Origin: Buchnera aphidicola (Melaphis rhois)
GTDB lineage: Bacteria; Pseudomonadota; Gammaproteobacteria; Enterobacterales; Enterobacteriaceae
Reading direction: 5' to 3'
DNA length: 64,000 nucleotides
Assembly: GCF_005080745.1 (NCBI RefSeq)
Contig: NZ_CP033004.1
Span: 67,786 to 131,785 of the forward strand
The position numbers and the translations under genes were made by a program. This document shows, piece after piece, positions 8,895 through 16,455 of this stretch; position 1 is the first letter of the stretch; every line of letters begins with the position of its first letter. The notes below the pieces were generated by a model. It saw only the letters and a program-made list of their open reading frames with translations. It ran no database searches and was not told the DNA's origin.

Positions 8895-10258
8895 TGAATC
8901 TAAGAATAAATAAATGGATGAAAGAAACATTAATTTGTGAGCAAGAAATAATTAATCTTCCTAGTACAGTAAGTTATGGACGTTTAGTTGGATTTAATGG
9001 AGCTATTTTGGAAGTTAGTGGTTTGCAATTGCCTGTAGGGTCTGTTTGTTTTATAGAAAACTCTGAAAATATGCATAGTATTGATGAAATAGAAGCTGAA
9101 GTAGTTGGATTTAAAAATGAAATATTGTTTTTAATGTTATTACAAAATATAAACAGTATTATTCCTGGTTCTCGAGTTAGACCAAAAATGTCAGGCGGTA
9201 TGAATTTCATGGTTCATAGATTACCGATATATGAAGGTTTATTAGGTCGAATATTAGATAGTACAGGTAAACCGTTAGATGGTTTAAAAGAAATTGACAA
9301 AAAACATCAAAAATCATTATCTCATTCAATATTTAACCCATTACATCGACATCCAGTTTCAGACGTATTAGATACTGGTATTCGTGCTATAAACGCATTA
9401 TTAACCATTGGAAGAGGGCAAAGAATCGGATTATTTTCTAGTTCTGGATTAGGGAAAAGTGTATTATTAGGTATGATGACGAAATATACTGCAGCTGATA
9501 TAGTTGTATTGGGGTTAATAGGAGAGCGAGGACGAGAAGTAAAAGAATTTATTGAAACTATTCTTACCAAAGAGTCTCTTAAAAAATCAGTAATCATTGC
9601 ATCTCCTGCTGAATTTTCCCCGTTATTTCAAGTTCAGGGAGCTAATTATGCAGTTCGAATTGCTGAGTACTTTCGAGATAAAAACTTTCATGTATTGTTA
9701 ATTATGGATTCTTTAACTCGTTATGCTATGGCTCATCGGGAAATAGCTTTATCTATAGGAGAGTTACCTGCTATAAAAGGATATCCTCCTTCGGTGTTTT
9801 CTAAAATATCATCATTGATAGAAAGAGCAGGAAATGGAAAAGAACGAAGTGGTTCTATTACAGCATTTTATACAGTATTAACAGAAGAAGAGGAAAAATA
9901 TGATCCTATTGCAGATTCGTCTCGGTCTATATTAGATGGACATATTATATTATCTCGAGAATATGCTGAATCTAGTCATTACCCGGCTATTAACATTGAA
10001 ACGTCTATTAGTAGAGTAATGTCAAATATCGTGGATTCTGTTCATAATACCAAAGCTTGTTACTTTAAAAAGTTACTTTCTTGTTATCAGAGAAATCGTG
10101 ATTTAATTAATGTTGGAGCATATGTTTCAGGTACTAATTCGGAGTTAGATATAGCAATTACCTTATTACCAAGATTAACGAAATTTTTACAGCAAGGCAT
10201 GCAAGAAAAGAGCTCATTTTCTGAATCTAAAAGAGATTTATATAAACTATTTAGTTGA
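8894..10258 (+). CDS. fliI: Flagellum-specific export ATPase FliI
   Basis: ATPase that helps drive export of rod and hook subunits. The 454-residue product matches the family (about 457). The Walker A loop is SSSGLGKS (K188), Walker B is the VLLIMDSLTRYA segment, and the catalytic-dimer region RAGNGKERSGSITAFYTVL is intact. The start is ATG 8894, overlapping the fliH stop by 1 nt; the frame is open further upstream inside fliH, but the family N-terminus fits MNLRINKWMK. No defects are seen, in contrast to fliH before it and fliJ after it. Confidence 0.96.
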   Translation: MNLRINKWMKETLICEQEIINLPSTVSYGRLVGFNGAILEVSGLQLPVGSVCFIENSENMHSIDEIEAEVVGFKNEILFLMLLQNINSIIPGSRVRPKMSGGMNFMVHRLPIYEGLLGRILDSTGKPLDGLKEIDKKHQKSLSHSIFNPLHRHPVSDVLDTGIRAINALLTIGRGQRIGLFSSSGLGKSVLLGMMTKYTAADIVVLGLIGERGREVKEFIETILTKESLKKSVIIASPAEFSPLFQVQGANYAVRIAEYFRDKNFHVLLIMDSLTRYAMAHREIALSIGELPAIKGYPPSVFSKISSLIERAGNGKERSGSITAFYTVLTEEEEKYDPIADSSRSILDGHIILSREYAESSHYPAINIETSISRVMSNIVDSVHNTKACYFKKLLSCYQRNRDLINVGAYVSGTNSELDIAITLLPRLTKFLQQGMQEKSSFSESKRDLYKLFS

Positions 10259-10270
10259 GGATAGAAATAT

Positions 10271-10713
10271 ATGTTTAAAAATAAAAAATCTATTGAATTA
10301 TTAAGAAAAATTGATAAAAAAAAAACCAACAATTATCTATTATTTTAGAAAAGATCGTTTTAAACAAAAATAAGATTCAAGATCAAATTAATTTATTATT
10401 AAAATATCAAAATGAATATCTTGTGAAATTGAATAAAAAATTATTGTATGGAATTGTAGGATTTAAATTAAACAATTATGATTATTTTATTTCTTCATTA
10501 ATACATGGTATTGAACAACAAAAAAAAGTTATTGAAAAATATGATAAGCAATATCAAACATATTTTGTTTTGTGGCAAAAAAGCCAATATAGGTTGCGAA
10601 TGTGGGATATGATATCTTCTAAATTGTTACATCATAGATATCAAATAATACAGCTAGAAGAACAAATGCACATTGATGAATGTGTTCAAAAATCTTTTTT
10701 TCAAAAAAGGTAG
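10271..10713 (+). CDS. fliJ: Flagellar export chaperone FliJ, frame broken at a 10-A run
   Basis: FliJ is a coiled-coil general chaperone linking FliI to the export gate. ATG 10271 opens MFKNKKSIELLRKIDKKK but stops at TAG 10346. The poly-A run at 10316-10325 (10 A's) is the break point. Adding one A continues as NQQLSIILEKIV... and then the conserved LLLKYQNEYL, joining the downstream frame through LIHGIEQQKKVIEKY to QKSFFQKR. The restored length is 147 residues, identical to E. coli FliJ. The downstream frame alone (from GTG 10423) lacks the first helix. It lies 12 nt after fliI. Confidence 0.88.
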
Positions 10714-10725
10714 ACTATTATTTAT

Positions 10726-11861
10726 ATGTTAAAGATTATTAAAACAGTTACTACTACTTTATTGCATTCAGAAAAATTTAATTTTCATCAGTTAAAATCC
10801 AAATCAAGATTAAAAACTTTTTATGAAATTTTTAATAAAAGTTTCTCATATAGTAAAAGTAATATTACGACATGCAATGTTAGTAGAAGATTAAAAATGA
10901 ATAACTTTCTTAATATTGTTTCATTAACTGGAAAGATAAAAAAAAAGTGAATAATTTGATAGATGAAAAATATTTTTTAAATAATTTTTTTATATATGGT
11001 TATATATCTTATAGGTATCATTCACTTTTTTTGAATAGTATGAAAGGTTGTTTACAACTAGAAAAATTGTCTATGAATTTAAAAGTTTATAATAATTCGA
11101 CAAAGTTTATTTATTTTTTTATTAAACAGTATATAAAACAGATAAGTTGTACGTTATTTAATGTATTAAATAAACAAACTAACTACGTTCATGTTTTCAA
11201 ACATTTATATAGATACTTAATAAAGAATACACTGAGATTTATTTATTTTGCGTCTTCTGGTATTAACTGTTTAAGCTTTAATAATATATGCAAATTAGCA
11301 ACGCATATTAAATCTATAATAGCTATGAATAATCTTTTAAAAAAAAACATATGTTATGATGAATACGTTCATATCATATTAGACTGCATGCGAACAATAT
11401 TTTCCTCTGATTTTCATATATATTCAAAATATGATGATTATATAGAAAGAAAAAATTATTGTTCATTTCATGATTACAATCCTGATTCAATGAGAAGTTA
11501 TTATATGCCATTAATTTATAAGAAATTATTAACATGTTTTTCTAAAAATAAAAAAATCGTAAAGTTATCTTTAAATGTGCAGCATTTAGGAACTTTACTT
11601 ATACGATTAGAGATAAAAAAAAATAAATTTCTTAAATTAGATTTGGTGTCTAATAATAGTATTACACAAAAAGTTTTAACATCTGATATTTCTACTTTAC
11701 GAAATATTATTTTCAAAAATGGAATGAAATTTAACGAAATTGTAGTTCGAAACCCAAATATTCAAGAGATTATATTACTAAATAAAAACAGTAATTGTTG
11801 TAGTTATACACGTAATATTATGAATATTATGTCAAAAAAAAAAATAAAACGTTTATATTAG
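10726..11861 (+). CDS. fliK: Flagellar hook-length control protein FliK, frame broken at a 9-A run
   Basis: FliK sets hook length and switches export specificity. Frame one (10726-10950, 74 codons) ends GKIKKK-stop. Frame two (from 10947) continues as NNLIDEKYF... for about 300 residues. One additional A in the 9-A run at 10938-10946 fuses them to 378 residues (E. coli 375). The FliK C-terminal domain is visible in frame two: LSLNVQHLGTLLIRLEI, then STLRNIIFKNGMKFNEIVV. The sequence before the stop reads A AAA AAG TGA, a known -1 ribosomal slippery heptamer, so ribosomal frameshifting would give the same protein. An 11-A run near the 3' end affects only the tail. Confidence 0.85.
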
Positions 11862-12055
11862 AATTATATTGTCCTAAAATAAACCAAGAAATTGTTGATA
11901 TTTACGTTTAATAATAAAATACTTTGTGCCACTAATTTTGAATTATTATGTTTTTAGTTATTTCATGTAATAATATTGTTATCAATCTACAACGAAATAA
12001 ACATTTTTCAATGTTAGCGTTTTCTATATTAACATTTACATTTTAAGGTATTGTA

Positions 12056-12991
12056 ATGAAAAATAACATTATTTTTAAAATTGGAAAAGACTATATAACG
12101 AAAAAGGGAAATAAGATCGCAATAGATTTTGTTTATAATTCAATAATAGATTATTATACCATACATCAAATAGAAAAATCTTTGAAAAATTTTTTTAATT
12201 TTTTTTCAAAAAAAATTTCTTTATTTTTTTTAGATTCAATGAATATTAATTTAGACGTTAAATTGAATAATATTCAATTAGCTAGGTATAATAGTTATAA
12301 AGAACATTTTGTTAATTCAAGATTTACTAATTCTTTTCAATTTATTTCACATGTAGAAACGGGAATAATAAGTTTTTCTGATGATATATTGCTATCTATT
12401 ATTAATATTTTGTTTGGAGGTTCAAATTTAACTAAAGTTGTTCGCAGTAATGTTAATACATTAACTATATCTGAAACTAATATTATGAAAAAAATGTTAG
12501 ATATTATCGAAAAAGCGTATAGTTTTTCTTGGAAAAATCAACATAGTATTAATTTTAATTTATCTGATTTTCAATTAATGACAAAAAGTGATTTTGAAAG
12601 AACAATATCTGAAAATAATGTTTTTTTATTTTCGTTATTTTGCATGAAAGTAGGTAATACAGTAGGATCATTTAGTATAGGTATTCCATTTAGTATTATT
12701 AAAATGTTTAAAGATAAATTGGTAAATAGACATGTTCAAAGTAATTTAACAATAAAAAGAAAAATTGAAACAATGTCATGGCCAGTAATATATAATATAA
12801 AAATACATTTGGACATTAAACTAATTGGTTTTTCATTATTTCTATCTAAAATATTAACTTTGAAAATTGGTGATATTGTTTCTATAAAGGCTCCAGAGGA
12901 CGTTATAGCATATTCTAATAATACTCCTGTATTATCAGGGAAATGTAAAATGTATAAAAAAAAATATGTTTTTTTTTTGAAAAGTTTTTAG
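12056..12991 (+). CDS. fliM: Flagellar C-ring protein FliM
   Basis: C-ring component joining FliG and FliN. At 311 residues it is shorter than E. coli FliM (334). Recognisable parts are ISFSDDILLSIINILFGG (family FSPxLVFxAVDNLFGG), the middle segment around SEFxR-like KSDFERTISE, and the C-terminal FliN-like domain with ILTLKIGDIVSIKAPEDVIAY. The N-terminal CheY-binding peptide (family LSQAEIDALLN) is missing; the protein starts directly in the linker region. That fits a basal body that no longer takes chemotactic input. A 9-A run near the end is in frame. fliL, which precedes fliM in E. coli, is absent. Confidence 0.93.
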   Translation: MKNNIIFKIGKDYITKKGNKIAIDFVYNSIIDYYTIHQIEKSLKNFFNFFSKKISLFFLDSMNINLDVKLNNIQLARYNSYKEHFVNSRFTNSFQFISHVETGIISFSDDILLSIINILFGGSNLTKVVRSNVNTLTISETNIMKKMLDIIEKAYSFSWKNQHSINFNLSDFQLMTKSDFERTISENNVFLFSLFCMKVGNTVGSFSIGIPFSIIKMFKDKLVNRHVQSNLTIKRKIETMSWPVIYNIKIHLDIKLIGFSLFLSKILTLKIGDIVSIKAPEDVIAYSNNTPVLSGKCKMYKKKYVFFLKSF

Positions 12992-13025
12992 TATAAATGT
13001 AATAGTTATTATTAGGAAAATATTT

Positions 13026-13417
13026 ATGAATGATATTAAAAACGTAGCTAAAAATAACAATGAAAATGAGATAAATGAATTAAAAGTAAGTATGGATAAA
13101 AAAAAAATGAAGAAAAAGATGATAATAAAAGAGATTTAGAAAAATCTTTAAAAAAGTTTAAAAACATTAATTTTGTTTCTGATATTCCAGTCAATATTAC
13201 AGTTGAATTAGGACAAATTAAGTTAAAAATTAAAGATCTTCTTAATATAAACAAAGATTCCATATTGGCTCTAGATAAATATTCCGGTGAACCATTAAAT
13301 ATATTGGTAAATCAATGTGTAATTGCAACAGGAGAATTAGTAATTATAGAAGAAAAATATGGCATTAGAATCACTAGTATTATTGATAATTCAGAATATT
13401 TAGATAATGTGAATTAA
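13026..13417 (+). CDS. fliN: Flagellar C-ring protein FliN, frame broken at a 10-A run
   Basis: FliN forms the base of the C-ring and docks FliH-FliI. ATG 13026 opens MNDIKNVAKNNNENEINELK and stops at TAG 13137. At the 10-A run (13098-13107) one extra A continues through NEEKDDNKRDL to the conserved core: DIPVNITVELGQIKLKIKDL, SILALDKYSGEPLNILVN, then CVIATGELVIIEEKYGIRIT. The restored length is 130 residues (E. coli 137). The core lies downstream of the break and has no convincing start of its own, so without slippage no FliN core would be made. Its good conservation argues that it is still selected. Confidence 0.9.
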
Positions 13418-13452
13418 TTATTGTAAATAACAAAAAATTTTCTGTGGGTATT

Positions 13453-13812
13453 ATGTTGCAATCTATTTTAACAGAAACAATGTTTTCAAAAGTTGCAATT
13501 TGGTCTTTCAAAATAATAGTGATTATTATATTATTTACTTGGGTACTTAAAAGAATTATTCTTACAAAAAATGCGATAAATAATTCTTCAATAAAGGTCT
13601 TAGAACGAATATCAGTTGGATCTAATGTAAGTATCGTTGTGCTAGATGTAAAAGAAATGAGATTAGTCATAGGTGTTACTTCAACAAATATTTCCATTTT
13701 ATATAAATTGCCACCTGTTATAGAAAAAGGTAAACAAGGATTGTCAATTAAATCTGAAGATATTGAAAATATAAAAAAAGATTTGTCACACGTTTTTGGA
13801 ATAAAACAATGA
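13453..13812 (+). CDS. fliO: Flagellar export protein FliO
   Basis: FliO is a small membrane protein that helps assemble the FliP ring of the export gate. One transmembrane helix (about residues 13-33, [14 protein letters not shown]) is followed by a cytoplasmic domain with the family pattern [19 protein letters not shown] and [19 protein letters not shown]. From ATG 13453 it has 119 residues (E. coli 121). A GTG at 13444 is a possible alternative start that adds three residues. It overlaps fliP by 4 nt and follows fliN by 35 nt. Confidence 0.9.
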   Translation: MLQSILTETMFSKVAIWSFKIIVIIILFTWVLKRIILTKNAINNSSIKVLERISVGSNVSIVVLDVKEMRLVIGVTSTNISILYKLPPVIEKGKQGLSIKSEDIENIKKDLSHVFGIKQ

Positions 13813-14540
13813 TTTATCGGATAGTTTCATTATTTCTATTATTATTTTGTCCTATGGTATATGCGGGAGATTTTAATTTTTTTAGTCATCCATTATCAGA
13901 TGGAGGACAAAGTTGGTCTGTTCCAGTACAAATGTTGGTATTCATTACATCATTAACGTTTATTGCACCAGTTTTGTTAATGATGACTAGTTTTTCTAGA
14001 ATTATTATTGTTTTTAGTTTATTACGTAATGCTTTAGGAACTCCTTATTCTCCTCCAAATCAAATTCTGTTAGGTCTATCTCTTTTTTTAACTTTTTTTA
14101 TTATGGCCCCAGTGTTCGACAAAATTTATCAGGATGCGTATTTGCCATTTAGTGAAGATAAAATTAATATGGATGTAGCTTTTGAAAAAGGTATGAAACC
14201 TTTACGTCAATTTATGATTAAGCAGACTCGAGAAAATGATTTAGCTTTTTTTTCCAAATTAGCTAATATTTCTAATTTTTCACATATAGAAGATATACCA
14301 ACGCGCGTGCTATTGCCGTCTTTTGTTACTAGTGAACTGAAAACAGCTTTTCAAATTGGATTTACTATTTTTATTCCATTTTTAATAATTGATTTGGTAG
14401 TAGCTAGTGTTCTTATGGCTTTAGGAATGATGATGGTTCCTCCTTCAACAATATCGTTGCCTTTTAAGTTAATGTTATTTGTATTAGTAGATGGTTGGCA
14501 ATTGTTGATTACATCTTTAACTCATAGTTTTTTTCATTAA
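13809..14540 (+). CDS. fliP: Flagellar export gate protein FliP
   Basis: Core component of the FliPQR export channel in the inner membrane. 243 residues (E. coli 245). An N-terminal signal peptide is visible ([19 protein letters not shown], probable cleavage after the Ala). Conserved family blocks are [44 protein letters not shown] and the C-terminal [20 protein letters not shown]. The start overlaps the fliO stop by 4 nt. No defects seen. Confidence 0.97.
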   Translation: MIYRIVSLFLLLFCPMVYAGDFNFFSHPLSDGGQSWSVPVQMLVFITSLTFIAPVLLMMTSFSRIIIVFSLLRNALGTPYSPPNQILLGLSLFLTFFIMAPVFDKIYQDAYLPFSEDKINMDVAFEKGMKPLRQFMIKQTRENDLAFFSKLANISNFSHIEDIPTRVLLPSFVTSELKTAFQIGFTIFIPFLIIDLVVASVLMALGMMMVPPSTISLPFKLMLFVLVDGWQLLITSLTHSFFH

Positions 14541-14614
14541 GTATTTAACGTTATTATGACGATATTTACGATATTTAATATTTTATTTTTTAATATTGTA
14601 TATTAAGGAGATGT

Positions 14615-14884
14615 ATGACAGTTGAATCTGTAATGACTCTTTTTCATGAAGCAATGAAAATTGCGTTAATGCTTGCTTCACCTTTACTATTATCTGCTTT
14701 GTGTAGTGGTTTAGTTATTAGTATTATTCAAGCTGCTACTCAAATAAATGAACAAACGTTATCGTTTATTCCTAAAATTATTACAGTATTATTATCTATT
14801 GTTATTTTTGGTCCTTGGATGTTAACTTTAATGTTAGATTATACTCGCTCTTTATTTAATAATTTGTCATTGATTACTAGTTAA
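14615..14884 (+). CDS. fliQ: Flagellar export gate protein FliQ
   Basis: Small two-helix membrane subunit of the FliPQR channel; 89 residues, the same as in E. coli. Hydrophobic helices lie at about residues 15-38 and 52-76, with the family signature IIQAATQINEQTLSFIPKI between them. AAGGAG precedes ATG 14615. It is separated from fliP by 74 nt and overlaps fliR by 1 nt (TAATG). Confidence 0.96.
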   Translation: MTVESVMTLFHEAMKIALMLASPLLLSALCSGLVISIIQAATQINEQTLSFIPKIITVLLSIVIFGPWMLTLMLDYTRSLFNNLSLITS

Positions 14885-15657
14885 TGATTACTTTGAATGT
14901 TCATGATTTTATGTCTATTTTTTGTAATTTTCTTTTTCTAGCAATACGGATTTTATCTTTTGTCGCAATTGCTCCACTATTAGGAGATAAGTCTATCCCA
15001 AAAAAAATACAATTGTTTATTACATTTATTTTAAGTTGGTTTTTTATGCTTATTATACCTAAAGTGAAAATTGATTTATTTTCTAGTGATGGATTGTTAA
15101 TATTATTTGAGCAAATATTAATTGGTATGTCTTTAGGATTTGCGATGCAGTTGATATTTTCAGCTATTAAAGTAGCTGGAGAGATTATAAGTTTTCAAAT
15201 GGGTTTATCTTTTTCATCTTTATTAGATTGGAATACTCATTCTAATATATCTGTGTTATCTCGGTTTCTCTATATATTTTTATTATTATTGTTTTTAGAG
15301 TTTAATGGTCACATTCTGATGATATCAGTATTATTTGATACTTTTAGAGCGTTTCCAATAACACCAATTAAATTAGATTCAGAAAAATATCTTCATATTG
15401 TTATGTTTACGAAATTTGCTTTTATTGATGGATTCATGTTAATGTTGCCAGTTATTATTATTCAATTAATACTTAATTTTTCTATGGGTATCTTAAATAG
15501 GATTGCATCTCAGATTTCTATTTTTTCTATTGGATTTACGGTAACGTTACTTATAGGAGTATATACTGTTTACTTGTTTATTCCAACTATCCCGTATGTT
15601 TATAATAATATTTTTAATCGTTTAATGTGGATTTGTTCTATTTTGTCTAAGGGATAG
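14884..15657 (+). CDS. fliR: Flagellar export gate protein FliR
   Basis: Membrane subunit completing the FliPQR channel; 257 residues (E. coli 261). Multiple hydrophobic helices are present, with family blocks RILSFVAIAPLLGDKSIPKK, GMSLGFAMQLIFSAIKVAGE and MGLSFSSLLDWNTHSNISVL. It begins 1 nt inside the fliQ stop. It is the last gene of the flagellar operon; rpmG converges on it from the other side. Confidence 0.96.
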   Translation: MITLNVHDFMSIFCNFLFLAIRILSFVAIAPLLGDKSIPKKIQLFITFILSWFFMLIIPKVKIDLFSSDGLLILFEQILIGMSLGFAMQLIFSAIKVAGEIISFQMGLSFSSLLDWNTHSNISVLSRFLYIFLLLLFLEFNGHILMISVLFDTFRAFPITPIKLDSEKYLHIVMFTKFAFIDGFMLMLPVIIIQLILNFSMGILNRIASQISIFSIGFTVTLLIGVYTVYLFIPTIPYVYNNIFNRLMWICSILSKG

Positions 15658-15822
15658 ATGCAAATTTAAATATATATAGAAATGATATAATTAGATTTTT
15701 TTAAGTATTATGGAATTGTAAAATATTATATTGTTGTATTTATTTTTTATTGCATTAGTACAAGTATTATATTTCATTACTATGGTATGTAAATAGCAAT
15801 TTTAAGTATAAGTTTTTTTCTA

Positions 15823-15873
15823 TAAAATGCTAATCTATTCTTTTTTTAACAGTGATATAGTTAGCATTATATA
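15823..15873. repeat. Imperfect inverted repeat between fliR and rpmG
   Basis: ATGCTAA (15827-15833) and TTAGCAT (15861-15867) are reverse complements; with flanking bases the arms match at most positions over about 13 bp around a 27-nt T-rich loop. It lies between convergent genes, where a bidirectional terminator would be useful. Chance occurrence in AT-rich DNA is quite possible. Confidence 0.3.
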
Positions 15874-15914
15874 GTCTAAGTTTAATTATAGTGATTTATT
15901 TATTATTAGAATAA

Positions 15915-16082
15915 TTATTTCATTTTTTCTTCTCTATATAAGACATGTTTTTTAACAATAGGATCGTATTTTTTTAGTGTCAATTTTTGAGTTTTATCTT
16001 TTTTATTTTTTGTTGTAGTATAATAATGTTTACTACCTGACGAAGAAATTAATTTTATTTTATGTCGTATACTTTTTGCCAT
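15915..16082 (-). CDS. rpmG: 50S ribosomal protein L33
   Basis: Small large-subunit ribosomal protein of 55 residues, the same length as in E. coli. The product reads [20 protein letters not shown], then [20 protein letters not shown] and [15 protein letters not shown], aligning end to end. AGAGGA lies 7 nt before ATG 16082. The start lies inside the 3' end of the rpmB frame (23-nt overlap), unless the rpmB frame is shifted at its A9 run and ends first at 16094. Transcribed with rpmB as in E. coli rpmBG. Confidence 0.97.
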   Translation of the reverse strand: MAKSIRHKIKLISSSGSKHYYTTTKNKKDKTQKLTLKKYDPIVKKHVLYREEKMK

Positions 16083-16320
16083 TTTTTTGTCCTCTATTTT
16101 TTAATAGATTTTTTTTTAATATTATTTCTAGCCCAATTTTATCTATGCAGCGTATACCTTTTGCAGATACTTTTAATGAAATAAATTTATTTCTTTGTAC
16201 ATCCCAAAATTTATGAAAATGTAAATTTGGTAAAAATCGTTTTTTAGTAGCATTCATAGCGTGAGATCGATTATTTCCAATCATTGGTTTTTTACCAGTG
16301 ATTTGACATTTTTTAGACAT
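16060..16320 (-). CDS. rpmB: 50S ribosomal protein L28
   Basis: Large-subunit protein; [20 protein letters not shown] and [14 protein letters not shown] match L28 closely, as does [18 protein letters not shown]. The uninterrupted frame gives 86 residues with an unusual tail that runs 23 nt into rpmG. E. coli L28 has 78. At the A9 run (T9 at 16109-16117 on the plus strand), one extra A would end the protein at TAG 16094 with 75 residues and place that stop directly over the rpmG ribosome-binding site. Which product is made is undecided; the core is sound either way. GAGG precedes ATG 16320. Confidence 0.95.
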   Translation of the reverse strand: MSKKCQITGKKPMIGNNRSHAMNATKKRFLPNLHFHKFWDVQRNKFISLKVSAKGIRCIDKIGLEIILKKNLLKNRGQKNGKKYTT

Positions 16321-16455
16321 AATTACAATTTTTACCTCGATATTGTTTTAGACGTTTAAATGTTTGTTGAATTATAAATATTTTATGTAATTCTTATATA
16401 TTAGAGATTAATTTTTAAAATTATAGATCAAATATTGCTAATAGGATTTATTTTA

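Noticed and set aside
10423-10713. Separate 96-residue gene
   Set aside because: It is the C-terminal two thirds of fliJ after the poly-A frame break; GTG is an artificial start.
10947-11861. Independent 304-residue gene after a 74-residue gene
   Set aside because: Both together match one FliK with a single A-run break and the expected total length.
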